A DNA stretch of 64,000 nucleotides from Nannobrachium achirus (Eukaryota > Chordata > Actinopteri > Myctophiformes > Myctophidae), in assembly GCA_963921795.1 (NCBI GenBank), contig OY997653.1, forward strand, positions 8,709,092 to 8,773,091, given 5' to 3'. Below are positions 1 through 9,679 of the stretch, in pieces; position 1 is the first letter of the stretch; each line of letters starts with the position of its first letter. The position numbers and the translations under genes are program-made. The notes beneath the pieces were generated by a model. It was not told the DNA's origin. It searched no databases and saw nothing but the letters and a program-made list of their open reading frames with translations.

Positions 1-9
1 CTCCCCTCT

Positions 10-205
10 CTATAGAGGGTATGCGCGTGACATCATCATCATACCCGGAAGTTGTGGGAACGCGTATTGAGTGTCAAAAAACTACTTTCTTGCCTTGACA
101 GCCCATACATCCAAACAGAAAAGTCCTGTCTGATTGCATTAAACAACGTTAAACTCACTTTGCCACTCGATTTGTCATTCACTTTATGCATGCGCAGGCC
201 TTTAT
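10..205. mobile_element. MITE fragment, TAGAGGGTATGCG family
   Basis: It starts with tatagagggtatgcg and runs through a body (gacatcatcatcatac, cagcccatacatccaaac, ctttatgcatgcgc) that recurs at 45261-45470, 46289-46712 and, inverted, at 52661-53369. Fuller copies end in the inverted terminus taccctcta. This copy lacks a clear right terminus. It is non-coding and lies upstream of the visible part of connexin A, probably in an intron. Confidence 0.55.
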
Positions 206-217
206 TAAGTTGTTATG

Positions 218-514
218 ATGTATGTTCCTAAGTACAGTTTTAATGTGTTATAATAATCTTAGTTTAATAATGTAGGTTAGTTAAATCAGCACAGGGTTTT
301 ACAGTGTATCTGGTGTGTCCATAAAGCCTGGCAAAGCACAGGAGGAACTGCTCCAAATTAAAATGATGGAAATCACAGTTGTCTGTCCTCGCAAATAAAA
401 ACGTGTAGACTGTATGTCTCTCCACCTGTTTCTATTGGTTCAATAAAGACAAAACTGGGAAAATAATGTAGGTTATAATTGTATAGGTTCCTAAGTACAG
501 CTCTGACATGTTAT
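218..514 (+). repeat. Duplicated 5' edge of the connexin A exon at 1055, two decayed copies
   Basis: The start of the exon at 1055 with its acceptor (tag|gttcctaagtacagc) is repeated at about 486-506 (tataggttcctaagtacagc) and, more decayed, at about 222-238. Each copy is followed by the same intron-like tail (atgttataatgtaataatg or a variant). The unit is about 57 bp. A later hAT-like insertion (515-1017) separates the nearer copy from the functional exon. The copies lack the rest of the exon. Confidence 0.7.
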
Positions 515-1017
515 CAGTGTTGTAAAAAGTACTCACATTTTATACTTAAGTAAAAGTATCAATACAGCAATATAGAAATACTCCGTTACAAGTAAAAGTC
601 CAGAATTCAAAATGTACTTGAGTAAAAGTATGAAAGTATTGGCATCAAAATGTACTTAAAGTGCCAAAAGTAAAAGTACAAAATGTTTGAAAATAGCCGT
701 TCTACAAGCTCACAACGCGTCGCATCGCGACGCGTTGTGAGCTTGTAGATCGGCTATTTTCAAACAGCCAAGGGATAAAATAAGGCTAAAGTGGTTAATA
801 TATGTTTTTTTATGTATGCAATGTATGCAAAGTAACTATAGTAGCTAAGGTTTTCAAAAACATTAGCGAAGTAAAAGTACAATATTTGGATCCGAGATGT
901 AGTGGAGTAGAAGTAAAAGTATTAGAAATTGGTAATACTCAAGTAAAGTACAGATACCTCAAAATTGTACTTAAGTACAGTACTTAAGTAAAAGTACTTA
1001 GTTACTTTACACCACTG
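515..1017. mobile_element. hAT-like MITE with perfect 8-bp target-site duplication
   Basis: Terminal inverted repeats CAGTGTTGTAAAAAGTA and TACTTTACACCACTG are flanked on both sides by catgttat (507-514 and 1018-1025). The body is rich in AAGTAAAAGTA motifs and holds a long hairpin at 689-764 whose arms read agcc...tctacaagctcacaacgcg. An 8-bp duplication and a CAGTG terminus fit hAT transposons. It has no transposase and is non-autonomous. It inserted between two copies of a duplicated exon edge. Confidence 0.85.
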
Positions 1018-1054
1018 CATGTTATAATGTAATAATGTAGGTTATCTTTTGTAG

Positions 1055-1150
1055 GTTCCTAAGTACAGCTCTGACGAGGGGAAGATCAGCCTGAAGGGAC
1101 GTCTGCTGCGTTCCTACGCTCTGCACGTCCTGGCTAAGATCCTACTGGAG
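1055..1150 (+). CDS. Connexin A exon: cytoplasmic loop end and start of TM3
   Basis: This is 96 nt, 32 codons, phase 0 at both ends. The acceptor is tatcttttgtag and the donor is ctggag|gtattta. It encodes [16 protein letters not shown] and then the TM3 start ending KILLE. It matches residues [15 protein letters not shown]... of connexin B, where an intron lies between the two halves of this segment. Both edges of the exon are duplicated nearby. Confidence 0.85.
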
Positions 1151-4100
1151 GTATTTATAGATCTACTATCTGATCTATATACCTACTGAAATAAAAGGGG
1201 AAGACCACCCATTTTCAATATTGAACTATATCATTAATATCCCTTAGAGGAGTTGTGTGGGGAAAAAAAAAAAAAGGTTCCCCCTCTTCTGTGTTGCCTA
1301 GAACTGGAGGATTGATTTTGGGGTTTGCGTTGCAAATCACAATGTGATGACATCACACCGTTGTACTTTACAATGCAAACCCCAAAATCAATCCTCCAGT
1401 TCTAGGCAACACAGAAGTGGGGGAACTTTTTTTTTTATTTCCACACAACTCCTCTAAGGGATATTAATGACATAGTTCAATTTTGAAAAAAGGTGGTCTT
1501 CCCCTTGAACCTACTTTACCACTGATCTATAGATCCTATGGAGGTATCTATAGGTCTACTATCTGATATAGACTATATACGCTCTGCACGTCCTGGCTAA
1601 GATCCTACTGGAGGTAGGCCCACTGGACCACTGAAATCAGTGGTGAATTATAAACATCTCCATGTGACCGCTCCGCTCTATAACAGACCGCTGTCTAATC
1701 AACGGGCTCAGAGCACCTGCTGCACTCAGGCCGCTGCACTGCGTGGATTTAGTGCCGTATCCAACATGTGTCAGCCATGTAAACAAACACATCATTTACA
1801 ACTAAACGTTGCTCTCAAGAATGCTTAAAAAATGTTTGAGGCGAGAAATAGACGACGCAGTATATCAGAAAATGGATTCTGTTTGATCAGCACAGCAAAG
1901 AAATACTTTTTAGCTTTGAGTCAAAGTATACATGTTATTGAGTAGCCGTGTAATAAGCGGGATAACATCTGGCTGCGCGCTCTTTATGGAGAAATAAAGC
2001 CTGAAGGGACTTTATTTCTCGATAACGACCGCGCAGCCGGATGTTATCCCTTACATATGATTATAATAATATTTGATATAATGTTTAAGGTAGGATTCAT
2101 CACAGGACAGTGTATTATAATATTATAATAGGATATGCTTATTACAGGTAGGATTCATGGTAGGACAGTACTATTATAATATTATAATATGTTTATAACA
2201 GTTAGGCTTCATCGTAGGACAGTACTATTATAATATTATAATATGTTTACAGATAGGATTCATCGTAGGACAGTACTATTATAATATTATAATATGTTTA
2301 TAACAGGTAGGATTCATCGTAGGACAATAATATTATATTATAATATGTTTATAACAGGTAGGATTCATCATAGGACAGTACTATTATAATATTATAATAT
2401 GTTTATTACAGGTAGGATTCATCGTAGGACATTACTATTATAATATTATAATATGTTTATTACAGGTAGGATTCATCGTAGGACAGTACTATTATAATAT
2501 TATAATATGTTTACAGATAGGATTCATCGTAGGACAGTACTATTATAATATTATAATATGTTTATAACAGGTAGGATTCATCGTAGGACAATAATATTAT
2601 ATTATAATATGTTTATAACAGGTAGGATTCATCGTAGGACAGTACTATTATAATATTATAATATGTTTATAACAGGTAGGATTCATGGTAGGACAGTACT
2701 ATTATAATATTATAATATGTTTATTACAGGTAGGATTCATCGTAGGACAGTACTATTATAATATTATAATATGTTTATTACAGGTAGGATTCATCGTAGG
2801 ACAGTACTATTATAATATTATAATATGTTTATTACAGGTAGAATTCATCGTAGGACAGTACTATTATAATATTATAATATGTTTATTACAGGTAGGATTC
2901 ATCGTAGGACAGTACTATTATAATATTATAATATGTTTATTACAGGTAGGATTCATCGTAGGACAGTACTATTATAATATGTTTATTACAGGTAGGATTC
3001 ATCGTAGGACAGTACTATTATAATATTATAATATGTTTATTACAGGTAGGATTCATCGTAGGACAGTACTATTATAATATGTTTATTACAGGTAGGATTC
3101 ATCGTAGGACAGTACTATTATAATATTATAATATGTTTATAACAGGTAGGATCCATCGTAGGACAGTACTATAATATTATAATATATTTATAACAGGTAG
3201 GATTCATCGTAGGACAGTACTATTATAATATTATAATATGTTTATAACAGGTAGGATTCATCGTAGGACAATAATATTATATTATAATATGTTTATAACA
3301 GGTAGGATTCATCGTAGGACAGTACTATTATAATATGTTTATTACAGGTAGGATTCATCGTAGGACAGTGCTATTATACTATTATAATATGTTTATAACA
3401 GGTAGGATCCATCGTAGGACAGTACTATAATATTATAATATTATAATATATTTATAACAGGTAGGATTCATCGTAGGACAGTACTATTATAATATTATAA
3501 TATGTTTATAACAGGTAGGATTCATCGTAGGACAATAATATTATATTATAATATGTTTATAACAGGTAGGATTCATCGTAGGACAGTACTATTATAATAT
3601 GTTTATTACAGGTAGGATTCATCGTAGGACAGTGCTATTATACTATTATAATATGTTTATAACAGGTAGGATCCATCGTAGGACAGTACTATAATATTAT
3701 AATATTATAATATGTTTACAGGTAGGATTCATCGTAGGACAGTACTATAATATTATAATATATTTATAACAGGTAGGATTCATCGTAGGACAGTACTATA
3801 ATATTATAATATTATAATATATTTATAACAGGTAGGATTCATCGTAGGACAGTACTATAATATTATAATATTATAATATATTTATAACAGGTAGGATTCA
3901 TCGTAGGACAGTACTATAATATTATAATATTATAATATATTTATAACAGGTAGGATTCATCGTAGGACAGTACTATAATATTATAATATTATAATATATT
4001 TATAACAGGTAGGATTCATTGTAGGACAGTACTATTATAATATTATAATATATTTATAACAGGTAGGATTCATCGTAGGTCAGTACTATAATATTATAAT

Positions 4101-7100
4101 ATTATAATATATTTATAACAGGTAGGATTCATCGTAGGACAGTACTATAATATTATAATATTATAATATATTTATAACAGGTAGGATTCATCGTAGGACA
4201 GTACTATAATATTATAATATTATAATATATTTATAACAGGTAGGATTCATTGTAGGACAGTACTATTATAATATTATAATATATTTATAACAGGTAGGAT
4301 TCATCGTAGGTCAGTACTATAATATTATAATATTATAATATATTTATAACAGGTAGGATTCATCGTAGGACAGTACTATAATATTATAATATTATAATAT
4401 ATTTATAACAGGTAGGATTCATCGTAGGACAGTACTATAATATTATAATATTATAATATATTTATAACAGGTAGGATTCATTGTAGGACAGTACTATTAT
4501 AATATTATAATATATTTATAACAGGTAGGATTCATCGTAGGACAGTACTATAATATTATAATATTATAATATATTTATAACAGGTAGGATTCATCGTAGG
4601 ACAGTACTATAATATTATAATATTATAATATATTTATAACAGGTAGGATTCATCGTAGGACAGTACTATTATAATATTATAATATATTTATAACAGGTAG
4701 GATTCATCGTAGGACAGTACTATTATAATATTATAATATATTTATAACAGGTAGGATTCATCGTAGGACAGTACTATTATAATATTATAATATATTTATA
4801 ACAGGTAGGATTCATCGTAGGACAGTACTATAATATTATAATATATTTATAACAGGTAGGATTCATCGTAGGACAGTACTATAATATTATAATATATTTA
4901 TAACAGGTAGGATTCATCGTAGGACAGTACTATTATAATATTATAATATATTTATAACAGGTAGGATTCATCGTAGGACAGTACTATAATATTATAATAT
5001 ATTTATTACAGGTAGGATTCATCGTAGGACAGTACTATAATATTATAATATTATAATATATTTATAACAGGTAGGATTCATCGTAGGACAGTACTATAAT
5101 ATTATAATATATTTATAACAGGTAGGATTCATCGTAGGACAGTACTATTATAATATTATAATATATTTATAACAGGTAGGATTCATCGTAGGACAGTACT
5201 ATAATATTATAATATATTTATAACAGGTAGGATTCATCGTAGGACAGTACTATAATATTATAATATATTTATAACAGGTAGGATTCATCGTAGGACAGTA
5301 CTATTATAATATTATAATATATTTATAACAGGTAGGATTCATCGTAGGACAGTACTATAATATTATAATATATTTATAACAGGTAGGATTCATCGTAGGA
5401 CAGTACTATTATAATATTATAATATGTTTATAACAGGTAGGATTCATCGTAGGACAGTACTATTATAATATTATAATATGTTTATAACAGGTAGGATTCA
5501 TCGTAGGACAGTACTATTATAATATTATAATATATTTATAACAGGTAGGATTCATCGTAGGACAGTACTATTATAATATTATAATATATTTATAACAGGT
5601 AGGATTCATCGTAGGACAGTACTATAATATTATAATATTATAATATATTTATAACAGGTAGGATTCATCGTAGGACAGTACTATAATATTATAATATTAT
5701 AATATATTTATAACAGGTAGGATTCATCGTAGGACAGTACTATAATATTATAATATTATAATATGTTTATAACAGGTAGGATTCATCGTAGGACAGTACT
5801 ATAATATTATAATATATAATATATTTATAACAGGTAGGATTCATCGTAGGACAGTACTTGCTGTTTGGATTCACCCTCCAACATCGCTACATCTGTGACC
5901 ACTCCCCCTGTCCTCACCAGGTGGACTGTTTCCTGTCCAGGTGGGTACACTTCCTGTCCAGGTGGGTACACTTCCTGTCTGGGTGGGTACACTTCCTGTC
6001 TGGGTGGGTACACTTCCTGTCTGGGTGGGTACACTTCCTGTCTGGGTGGGTACACTAAATGACTGATCAAATTACATGAATTACACATATTTAAATGATT
6101 GATCACACGATTACATTAATTACACATATTTCAAATCAAGGACATTTACTCTATGATTCTAGTTAGTTTTAGTACAGTTTATAGATACAGTACAGTTTCA
6201 TTTGGTCATAGTTTTTTGTTAAGCCATTTTATTTATTTATATTTTTTAACTCTAATAACACTAATTGTGCTTTCAGAACTACAGAGAAGTCAGGTTCTAA
6301 TGACATTGTGTCTTAAAACCTACAGAGAAGTCAGTGTTCATCTGGTTGTAATGACATTGTGTTCCCAGGCCTACAGAGCATCGCAGTTGAAGCTCCACCC
6401 CGTCCTCACTCTGGTGTCGGAAGCGTTTTCCGCATTCATTTCTTCCATAGACATTTCATAAAGTATTTATTTAAACGTTTTTAAGCCTTGGACAAAGCCA
6501 CCTCGGCTGGAGAGGGATCATGTTAATATTCACATTTTTTTGAATGCAAAGATTAATTAGAAAGCTGAAAAAAAGGGCAGGGTACAAGACTGTGTACATC
6601 ATTATTTTTAAAATTGCGGAAACTACACTCCCAGAATGCCTTGCGAATGTTGTTGTTGTTTCCTGAAATAAAGCCCTTAAATCACGCTCAGTTTAGTTAT
6701 CCAGGCCAGCATATGGCCTGAAATGTAGTGATTGTCATCTCTTATCGTCATCCTTAACATAGTGCATCATATTTGTAAAAGAAAGACGATCGCTCAAGGA
6801 GTTCTGCTGACGTGCAATAATCCGCCGGGAAGACAGGGGGCAGTAGCTACTTCCGCGGTAACCGCAAGATACATGAAAGAAGAAGAAGCTAGACCAATCA
6901 CAGACGTCGATTTCACCGGATGTACATGTTTAGCAGTATGGGAAATGCAGTTCTTCTCCGTGCGATCTTGATTAAAACGTGTTTTTACTAAAACGTGCAA
7001 TAATCCGCCGGGAAGACAGGGGGCAGTAGCTACTTCCGCGGTAACCGCAAGATACATGAAAGAAGAAGAAGCTAGACCAATCACAGACGTCGATTTCACC

Positions 7101-8661
7101 GGATGTACATGTTTAGCAGTATGGGAAATGCAGTTCTTCTCCGTGCGATCTTGATTAAAACGTGTTTTTACTAAAACTAGAGTGATTGCATACATACTCG
7201 GGGGTTCTACAGGAGCATATAGAACCATTTTACAACCACCAGCCTAGTGGTAAGTGTACATTGAATTGCTACGACTTTGTGGCTGATAATGAAAAACGCT
7301 ATGGTGAAAATGAATGGGTTGTTTACTTCCGACACCGCACTGCGATGCTCTACAGAGAACGGTGTTCATCTGGTTGTAATGTTATTCTCAGGTGTTCATC
7401 TGGTTCTAATGTGTTCTCAGGCCTACAGAGAAGTCAGTGTTCATCTGGTTCATGCTGGTGGCAGCGGGTGTGTCTCTCCTCCTCAGCGGGGCGGAGCTCT
7501 GCTACCTCAGTGTGCGCGCCGTCAGGCTCTGCTCCGCCCAGAGACAGGTAAGGTGCGTCCCCATAAGTCACATCTGCCCATGAGAGATCGTGGTGCATCT
7601 TGGGAATGGGCTTATTGTGTCTAAAAAGACATATTTAGTCAATTATTTAGCAATGCACTTGCATGCATGCATGCCCCCAACCTGGGGGTTAAGGAAGGCC
7701 CTCTTACATCTAACAACTTTGAAAAGATTTTGGAAATATTTGGAACAATTTCTAAAAGACTACCCTCTCACACTATGGGGCTTTTAAGCCGTGACATCAT
7801 TTTGTAGTCAGACCTCCAAGCAGATTTATTATCAATATCTGTCCCTCGCTATTTCAACAGATCCGAGACAAAAATAAAGACTAAAGTATAATTCTACCAC
7901 TTTCCTTTCAACAACAAAGAGAAGAAACATTTGTAAATAGTCAAAATAGTAAAAAGATTTACGGGCACTGGGTACTTTTGGCCCCAAAAGTTCTCCTCTG
8001 CCTACAAAATGATGTCAGATTTAACAGCCCCATAAGATTTGAAAAAGACTTTCCAAAGACTTTAAAAGATTTCAGTTGTTAGATGTGAGATGCCTCTAAA
8101 GATTCTATAATGACTGGTTCAAGATGTCCTTTTATTTTCTGAAATAGGCCTATTATAGCCATGTGTTCTATTCCTCTGAATAGGTGAAATAAAGGGCTGT
8201 CGTAGCCGTACCAACAGGCTGTCGGACCACTATACCTCACACTTAACGATTGAGTAACGCCGCGACTCGTCTTGATTTTATTACGACTGAGAAATCTTTT
8301 CAGAGTTGTGAGGTGTAAGGCTAGCTTTAGAATCACTACAATTATAGAAAGCAATAAATTAAAACATTTTAACTCTCATCTTTTCTTTTCTCTAATTACA
8401 ATCTAAAATATGAACCCTTGTTGTAAAAACAATGTTTTTCCCCTCCCCCAACAGGACTACACGGTGACCCCGGTGACCCCGCCCCTCCAGGACAGGCTCC
8501 GCCCCTTCCAGGACAGGGACCATAAGTTCCAGAACTGGATCAACCTGGAGATGGACCTGCAGCGCTACCACGCCGGGGTCAAAGGTCAGCCGGAGGTCAG
8601 GGGTCAGCCGGAGGAGAAGAGCGTCCACTGGGAGAGCACCGGGGGGGAGGTGCATATCTGA
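1055..8661 (+). CDS. Connexin A (gap-junction protein), 3' half, four exons
   Basis: Four exons join in frame: 1055-1150, 5834-5940, 7421-7547 and 8455-8661. All are bounded by AG/GT and together encode 178 residues and a stop. The product is the C-terminal part of a connexin, a four-pass membrane subunit of gap-junction hemichannels. Visible in order: end of the cytoplasmic loop ([10 protein letters not shown]), TM3 (KILLE then [13 protein letters not shown]), E2 with [12 protein letters not shown] (C-x4-C-x5-C, the alpha-connexin spacing), [15 protein letters not shown] leading into TM4, then a tail ending GGEVHI. The N-terminus, TM1, E1 and TM2 must lie left of the window. Splitting E2/TM4 between exons at SR|PTEK and TM3 at LLE|VGF is unlike connexin B in this window. 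Subfamily Cx32.2/Cx32.7-like is a guess. No broken frame was seen, so it may be functional despite its odd introns. Confidence 0.85.
1194..1507. repeat. Long inverted repeat (foldback MITE) in connexin A intron
   Basis: The left arm (aaggggaagaccaccc, then tattaatatcccttagagga, then aatcaatcctccagttctag in the other orientation) pairs with a right arm ending ggtggtcttccccttg. Each arm is about 130 bases around a short centre (cacaatgtgatgacatcaca). It is non-coding. It separates the exon end at 1150 from decayed copies of that exon end at 1527-1614. Confidence 0.75.
1527..1614 (+). pseudogene. Duplicated 3' edge of the connexin A exon (exon fossil)
   Basis: The last 35 bases of the exon ending at 1150 recur at 1579-1613 (acgctctgcacgtcctgg... 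to ctactggag) and are followed by gtaggcc. A shorter decayed copy of exon end plus donor (gatcctatggaggtat) lies at about 1529-1544. No AG precedes the 1579 copy, so it is unlikely to be spliced as an exon. It could act as a competing donor only if included some other way. Confidence 0.75.
1625..2085. repeat. Intronic interspersed sequence with a 20-bp-arm hairpin
   Basis: From 1969 to 2050 the arms gggataacatctggctgcgc and gcgcagccggatgttatccc form a hairpin around an inner stem made of agaaataaag and ctttatttct. The stretch 1640-1960 reads like an old interspersed repeat. No exon features or connexin similarity were seen. Confidence 0.5.
2086..5833 (+). repeat. Minisatellite of about 65-70 units built from the TM3-exon splice acceptor
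   Basis: The array is nearly 3.75 kb with units of about 45-59 bp. Most units read gtaggattcatcgtaggaca, then gtactat, then (TATAAT)-rich filler, then tttataacag or tttattacag. The first part equals the first eight codons (VGFIVGQY) of the connexin A exon at 5834, and the ending is its splice acceptor. The last unit runs without a break into that exon. Early units (2.1-3.7 kb) are mostly 54 bp with tatgttta. Later ones are often 59 bp with tatattta and carry an in-frame TAA. The unit count is array length divided by mean unit length, not an exact tally. Confidence 0.95.
5834..5940 (+). CDS. Connexin A exon: TM3 and second extracellular loop
   Basis: This is 107 nt, starting phase 0 and ending with two bases of an Arg codon. 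It encodes [20 protein letters not shown] and then [16 protein letters not shown], the canonical connexin E2 with three cysteines spaced C-x4-C-x5-C. The acceptor tataacag is the last of dozens of near-identical acceptors in the upstream array. The donor is ctgtccag|gtgggtac, itself the first unit of a 21-bp tandem repeat. Confidence 0.85.
5926..6056 (+). repeat. 21-bp tandem repeat carrying the exon donor, about six copies
   Basis: The unit is ttcctgtccaggtgggtaca plus c. It is the last codons of the E2 exon (FLSR) plus the donor gtgggt. The first two copies keep AG|GTGGGT. Later copies read ctgtctgggtgggt, so the AG is lost. Because 21 is a multiple of three, using the second donor (after 5961) would insert seven residues (WVHFLSR) without a frameshift. 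Confidence 0.85.
6278..6385 (+). repeat. Duplicated 5' edge of the connexin A TM4 exon, intronic copies
   Basis: Three imperfect copies of the start of the exon at 7421 (gcctacagagaagtcagtgt, then tcatctggtt) are followed by taatgacattgtgt and a cag or similar. They lie at about 6278, 6318 and 6368. The unit is about 51 bp. The third copy keeps cccag|gcctacagag but then diverges. These are non-functional fragments. Confidence 0.7.
6386..6810. other. Intronic sequence without recognised features
   Basis: This lies between exon-edge fragments and the 183-bp tandem duplication. Only generic AT-rich sequence was seen. The short text aaactacactcccagaatgc at about 6620 resembles a common vertebrate interspersed motif. 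No exon is supported. Confidence 0.4.
6811..7176. repeat. Perfect-looking 183-bp tandem duplication
   Basis: Two adjacent copies, 6811-6993 and 6994-7176, begin cgtgcaataatccgccggga and end ctaaaa. I could find no difference between them by eye, so the duplication is recent or homogenised. The period is 61 codons, which keeps a minus-strand frame open across both copies, but nothing marks that frame as a gene. Confidence 0.9.
7345..7420 (+). repeat. Duplicated TM4-exon edge next to the real exon
   Basis: Two decayed copies of the exon start lie directly before it: one at 7352 (tacagagaacggtgttcatc) and one at 7393 (tgttcatctggttctaatgt), each ending near a ctcag. The last ctcag at 7416-7420 is the acceptor of the functional exon. 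Confidence 0.7.
7421..7547 (+). CDS. Connexin A exon: PTEK motif and TM4
   Basis: This is 127 nt. Its first base completes the Arg codon begun in the previous exon, giving [20 protein letters not shown], the conserved connexin motif at the E2/TM4 boundary, followed by [11 protein letters not shown] (TM4) and the start of the tail ([13 protein letters not shown]). The acceptor is gttctcag and the donor cag|gtaagg is near consensus. Confidence 0.85.
7548..8454. other. Last connexin A intron with interspersed repeats
   Basis: The stretch 7562-7680 (tgcatcttgggaatgggc, aaaatacatattta-like) has a relative at about 32790-32880 in connexin B. The bases before the next exon (acaatctaaaatatgaaccc) recur at 37770 and, inverted, at 32575. 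It therefore holds copies of a dispersed element rather than coding sequence. Confidence 0.5.
8455..8661 (+). CDS. Connexin A last exon: cytoplasmic tail
   Basis: This is 207 nt in phase 0, beginning after ccccaacag and ending at TGA (8659-8661). It encodes a 68-residue hydrophilic tail starting [15 protein letters not shown], with an internal repeat ([12 protein letters not shown]). Connexin tails vary greatly, so it cannot be confirmed by motif. Support comes from frame, acceptor and position. Confidence 0.75.
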   Translation, partial: DYTVTPVTPPLQDRLRPFQDRDHKFQNWINLEMDLQRYHAGVKGQPEVRGQPEEKSVHWESTGGEVHI

Positions 8662-8739
8662 GGTCAAAGGCCAAACGTTTAACCATCAAATGTTGTTTAT
8701 TGATCAAACATTGCATATTATGTTATGCTTTAATATAAA

Positions 8740-8745
8740 AATAAA
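8740..8745 (+). promoter_or_regulatory. Possible polyadenylation signal of connexin A
   Basis: An AATAAA lies about 80 bases after the stop codon in an AT-rich run. It is the first such hexamer downstream of the last exon. Confidence 0.4.
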
Positions 8746-8799
8746 AATTAAAAAACTTAGTGCAAAATTTGAATATATCTATTTTTAAAGAGAACATTT

Positions 8800-9030
8800 C
8801 TAACTCAAATATTTGCTTCTGGGTGGTCCCTGGAACTGGGGGCTCCGTGGCCAAATACATGTAATTTTGGGGGTCCTTGACATGAAAAAGTTTGAGAACC
8901 CCTGATTTAGAATCTGGTCAAAAATATTCAAAGACTTGCAGAAATGTTCTTGTTCTGATTTTTCAAAAAAAGAAAATGCATAATTACAAGCTCATAGCTT
9001 GTATATCTGCTATTTTTTCAATAGATAAAT
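8800..9030. mobile_element. hAT-like repeat relic (gggtggtccctgg family)
   Basis: The text cttctgggtggtccctggaa ... ggggtccttgacatgaaaaa ... tttgagaacccctg recurs at 22790-22895 and 48660-48770. The end resembles the TIR of non-autonomous hAT elements. A hairpin with tacaagctcat and gcttgtatatctgctatt follows at about 8985-9022. Confidence 0.5.
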
Positions 9031-9316
9031 CATAAAATAATGGTCAAAGGTGAAATGTTTTTGGATCAAACATTGTGTGTTTAACGATAACACATTGACA
9101 GACTGTATGTGTGAAGATGCTGATCTGTAAGTTGGACCATATCAAAATAAACACGATAAAATGAAAGCAACTGTTACTGTGAATGAATTAACCTCCGAGG
9201 AAAGCCTGTTTACAACGGGCCGTTTGATCCGGTCTAGGCGGAAACCACACAAGCAGAAGAAGCGGCGTTGCTTTGTTTTGGTTCTTCCCGTTTGTTTCCC
9301 CAATCTTTATTTACCC

Positions 9317-9660
9317 TTAAAGGGATATTACACTTTCAAAGTCATTTTATCGTCTAATCAGGCTTTTATGAAAACCCTGAACAGTTTTTAATTTGCTTGA
9401 TTCAATATTTAGATATTTGATGTAAATGTTACCAGGCCCGACACGCCCAGGCCCTCTCCACATACACACCCATTGTAACTTCAAACTCCATTTTAACCAT
9501 GATAGATTCATTAAAAACACCCGTTGTTTTTTCTGTTGACTCATACTACCCTCCTAATACGTGAGCAGGCCGTGTTTTTTCGATAACTTTTTTCATTAAT
9601 TTTTAATAATTATTTGGGAAAATGAAAAATATTTAATACAAAAATGGATTATTAAAAATA
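9317..9660. mobile_element. Foldback-family MITE copy
   Basis: It starts aaagggatattacactttca and includes tttatcgtctaatcaggctt and aatacgtgagcaggccgtgt. Related copies lie at 25722-26304 (a complete inverted pair) and 49033-49445. It is non-coding. Confidence 0.6.
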
Positions 9661-9678
9661 CCCTAACCCTAACCCTAA
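9661..9678. repeat. Short interstitial telomere-like run
   Basis: Three CCCTAA units in a row lie at the edge of the foldback element. This is too short to indicate a telomere. Confidence 0.6.
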
Positions 9679-9679
9679 G

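Noticed and set aside
2685..3023. 112-codon frame of repeating [18 protein letters not shown]
   Set aside because: It is the 54-bp minisatellite read through. It crosses splice acceptors and exists only because 54 is a multiple of three. It is useful as evidence of exon origin, not as a protein.
2086..5833. CRISPR-like look of the regular array
   Set aside because: There are no unique spacers, the filler is the same AT-rich text, and the genome is clearly a vertebrate.
5825..6106. Minus-strand frame with YPPRQEV repeats
   Set aside because: Antisense of the E2 exon and its 21-bp donor repeat; the sense strand has canonical connexin residues.
6794..7228. 144-codon minus-strand frame
   Set aside because: It spans the two 183-bp tandem copies (61 codons each). 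No motif, and nothing upstream looks like a promoter or exon junction.
9661..9678. Telomere or chromosome end
   Set aside because: Only three units, embedded in a dispersed foldback element and flanked by ordinary sequence.
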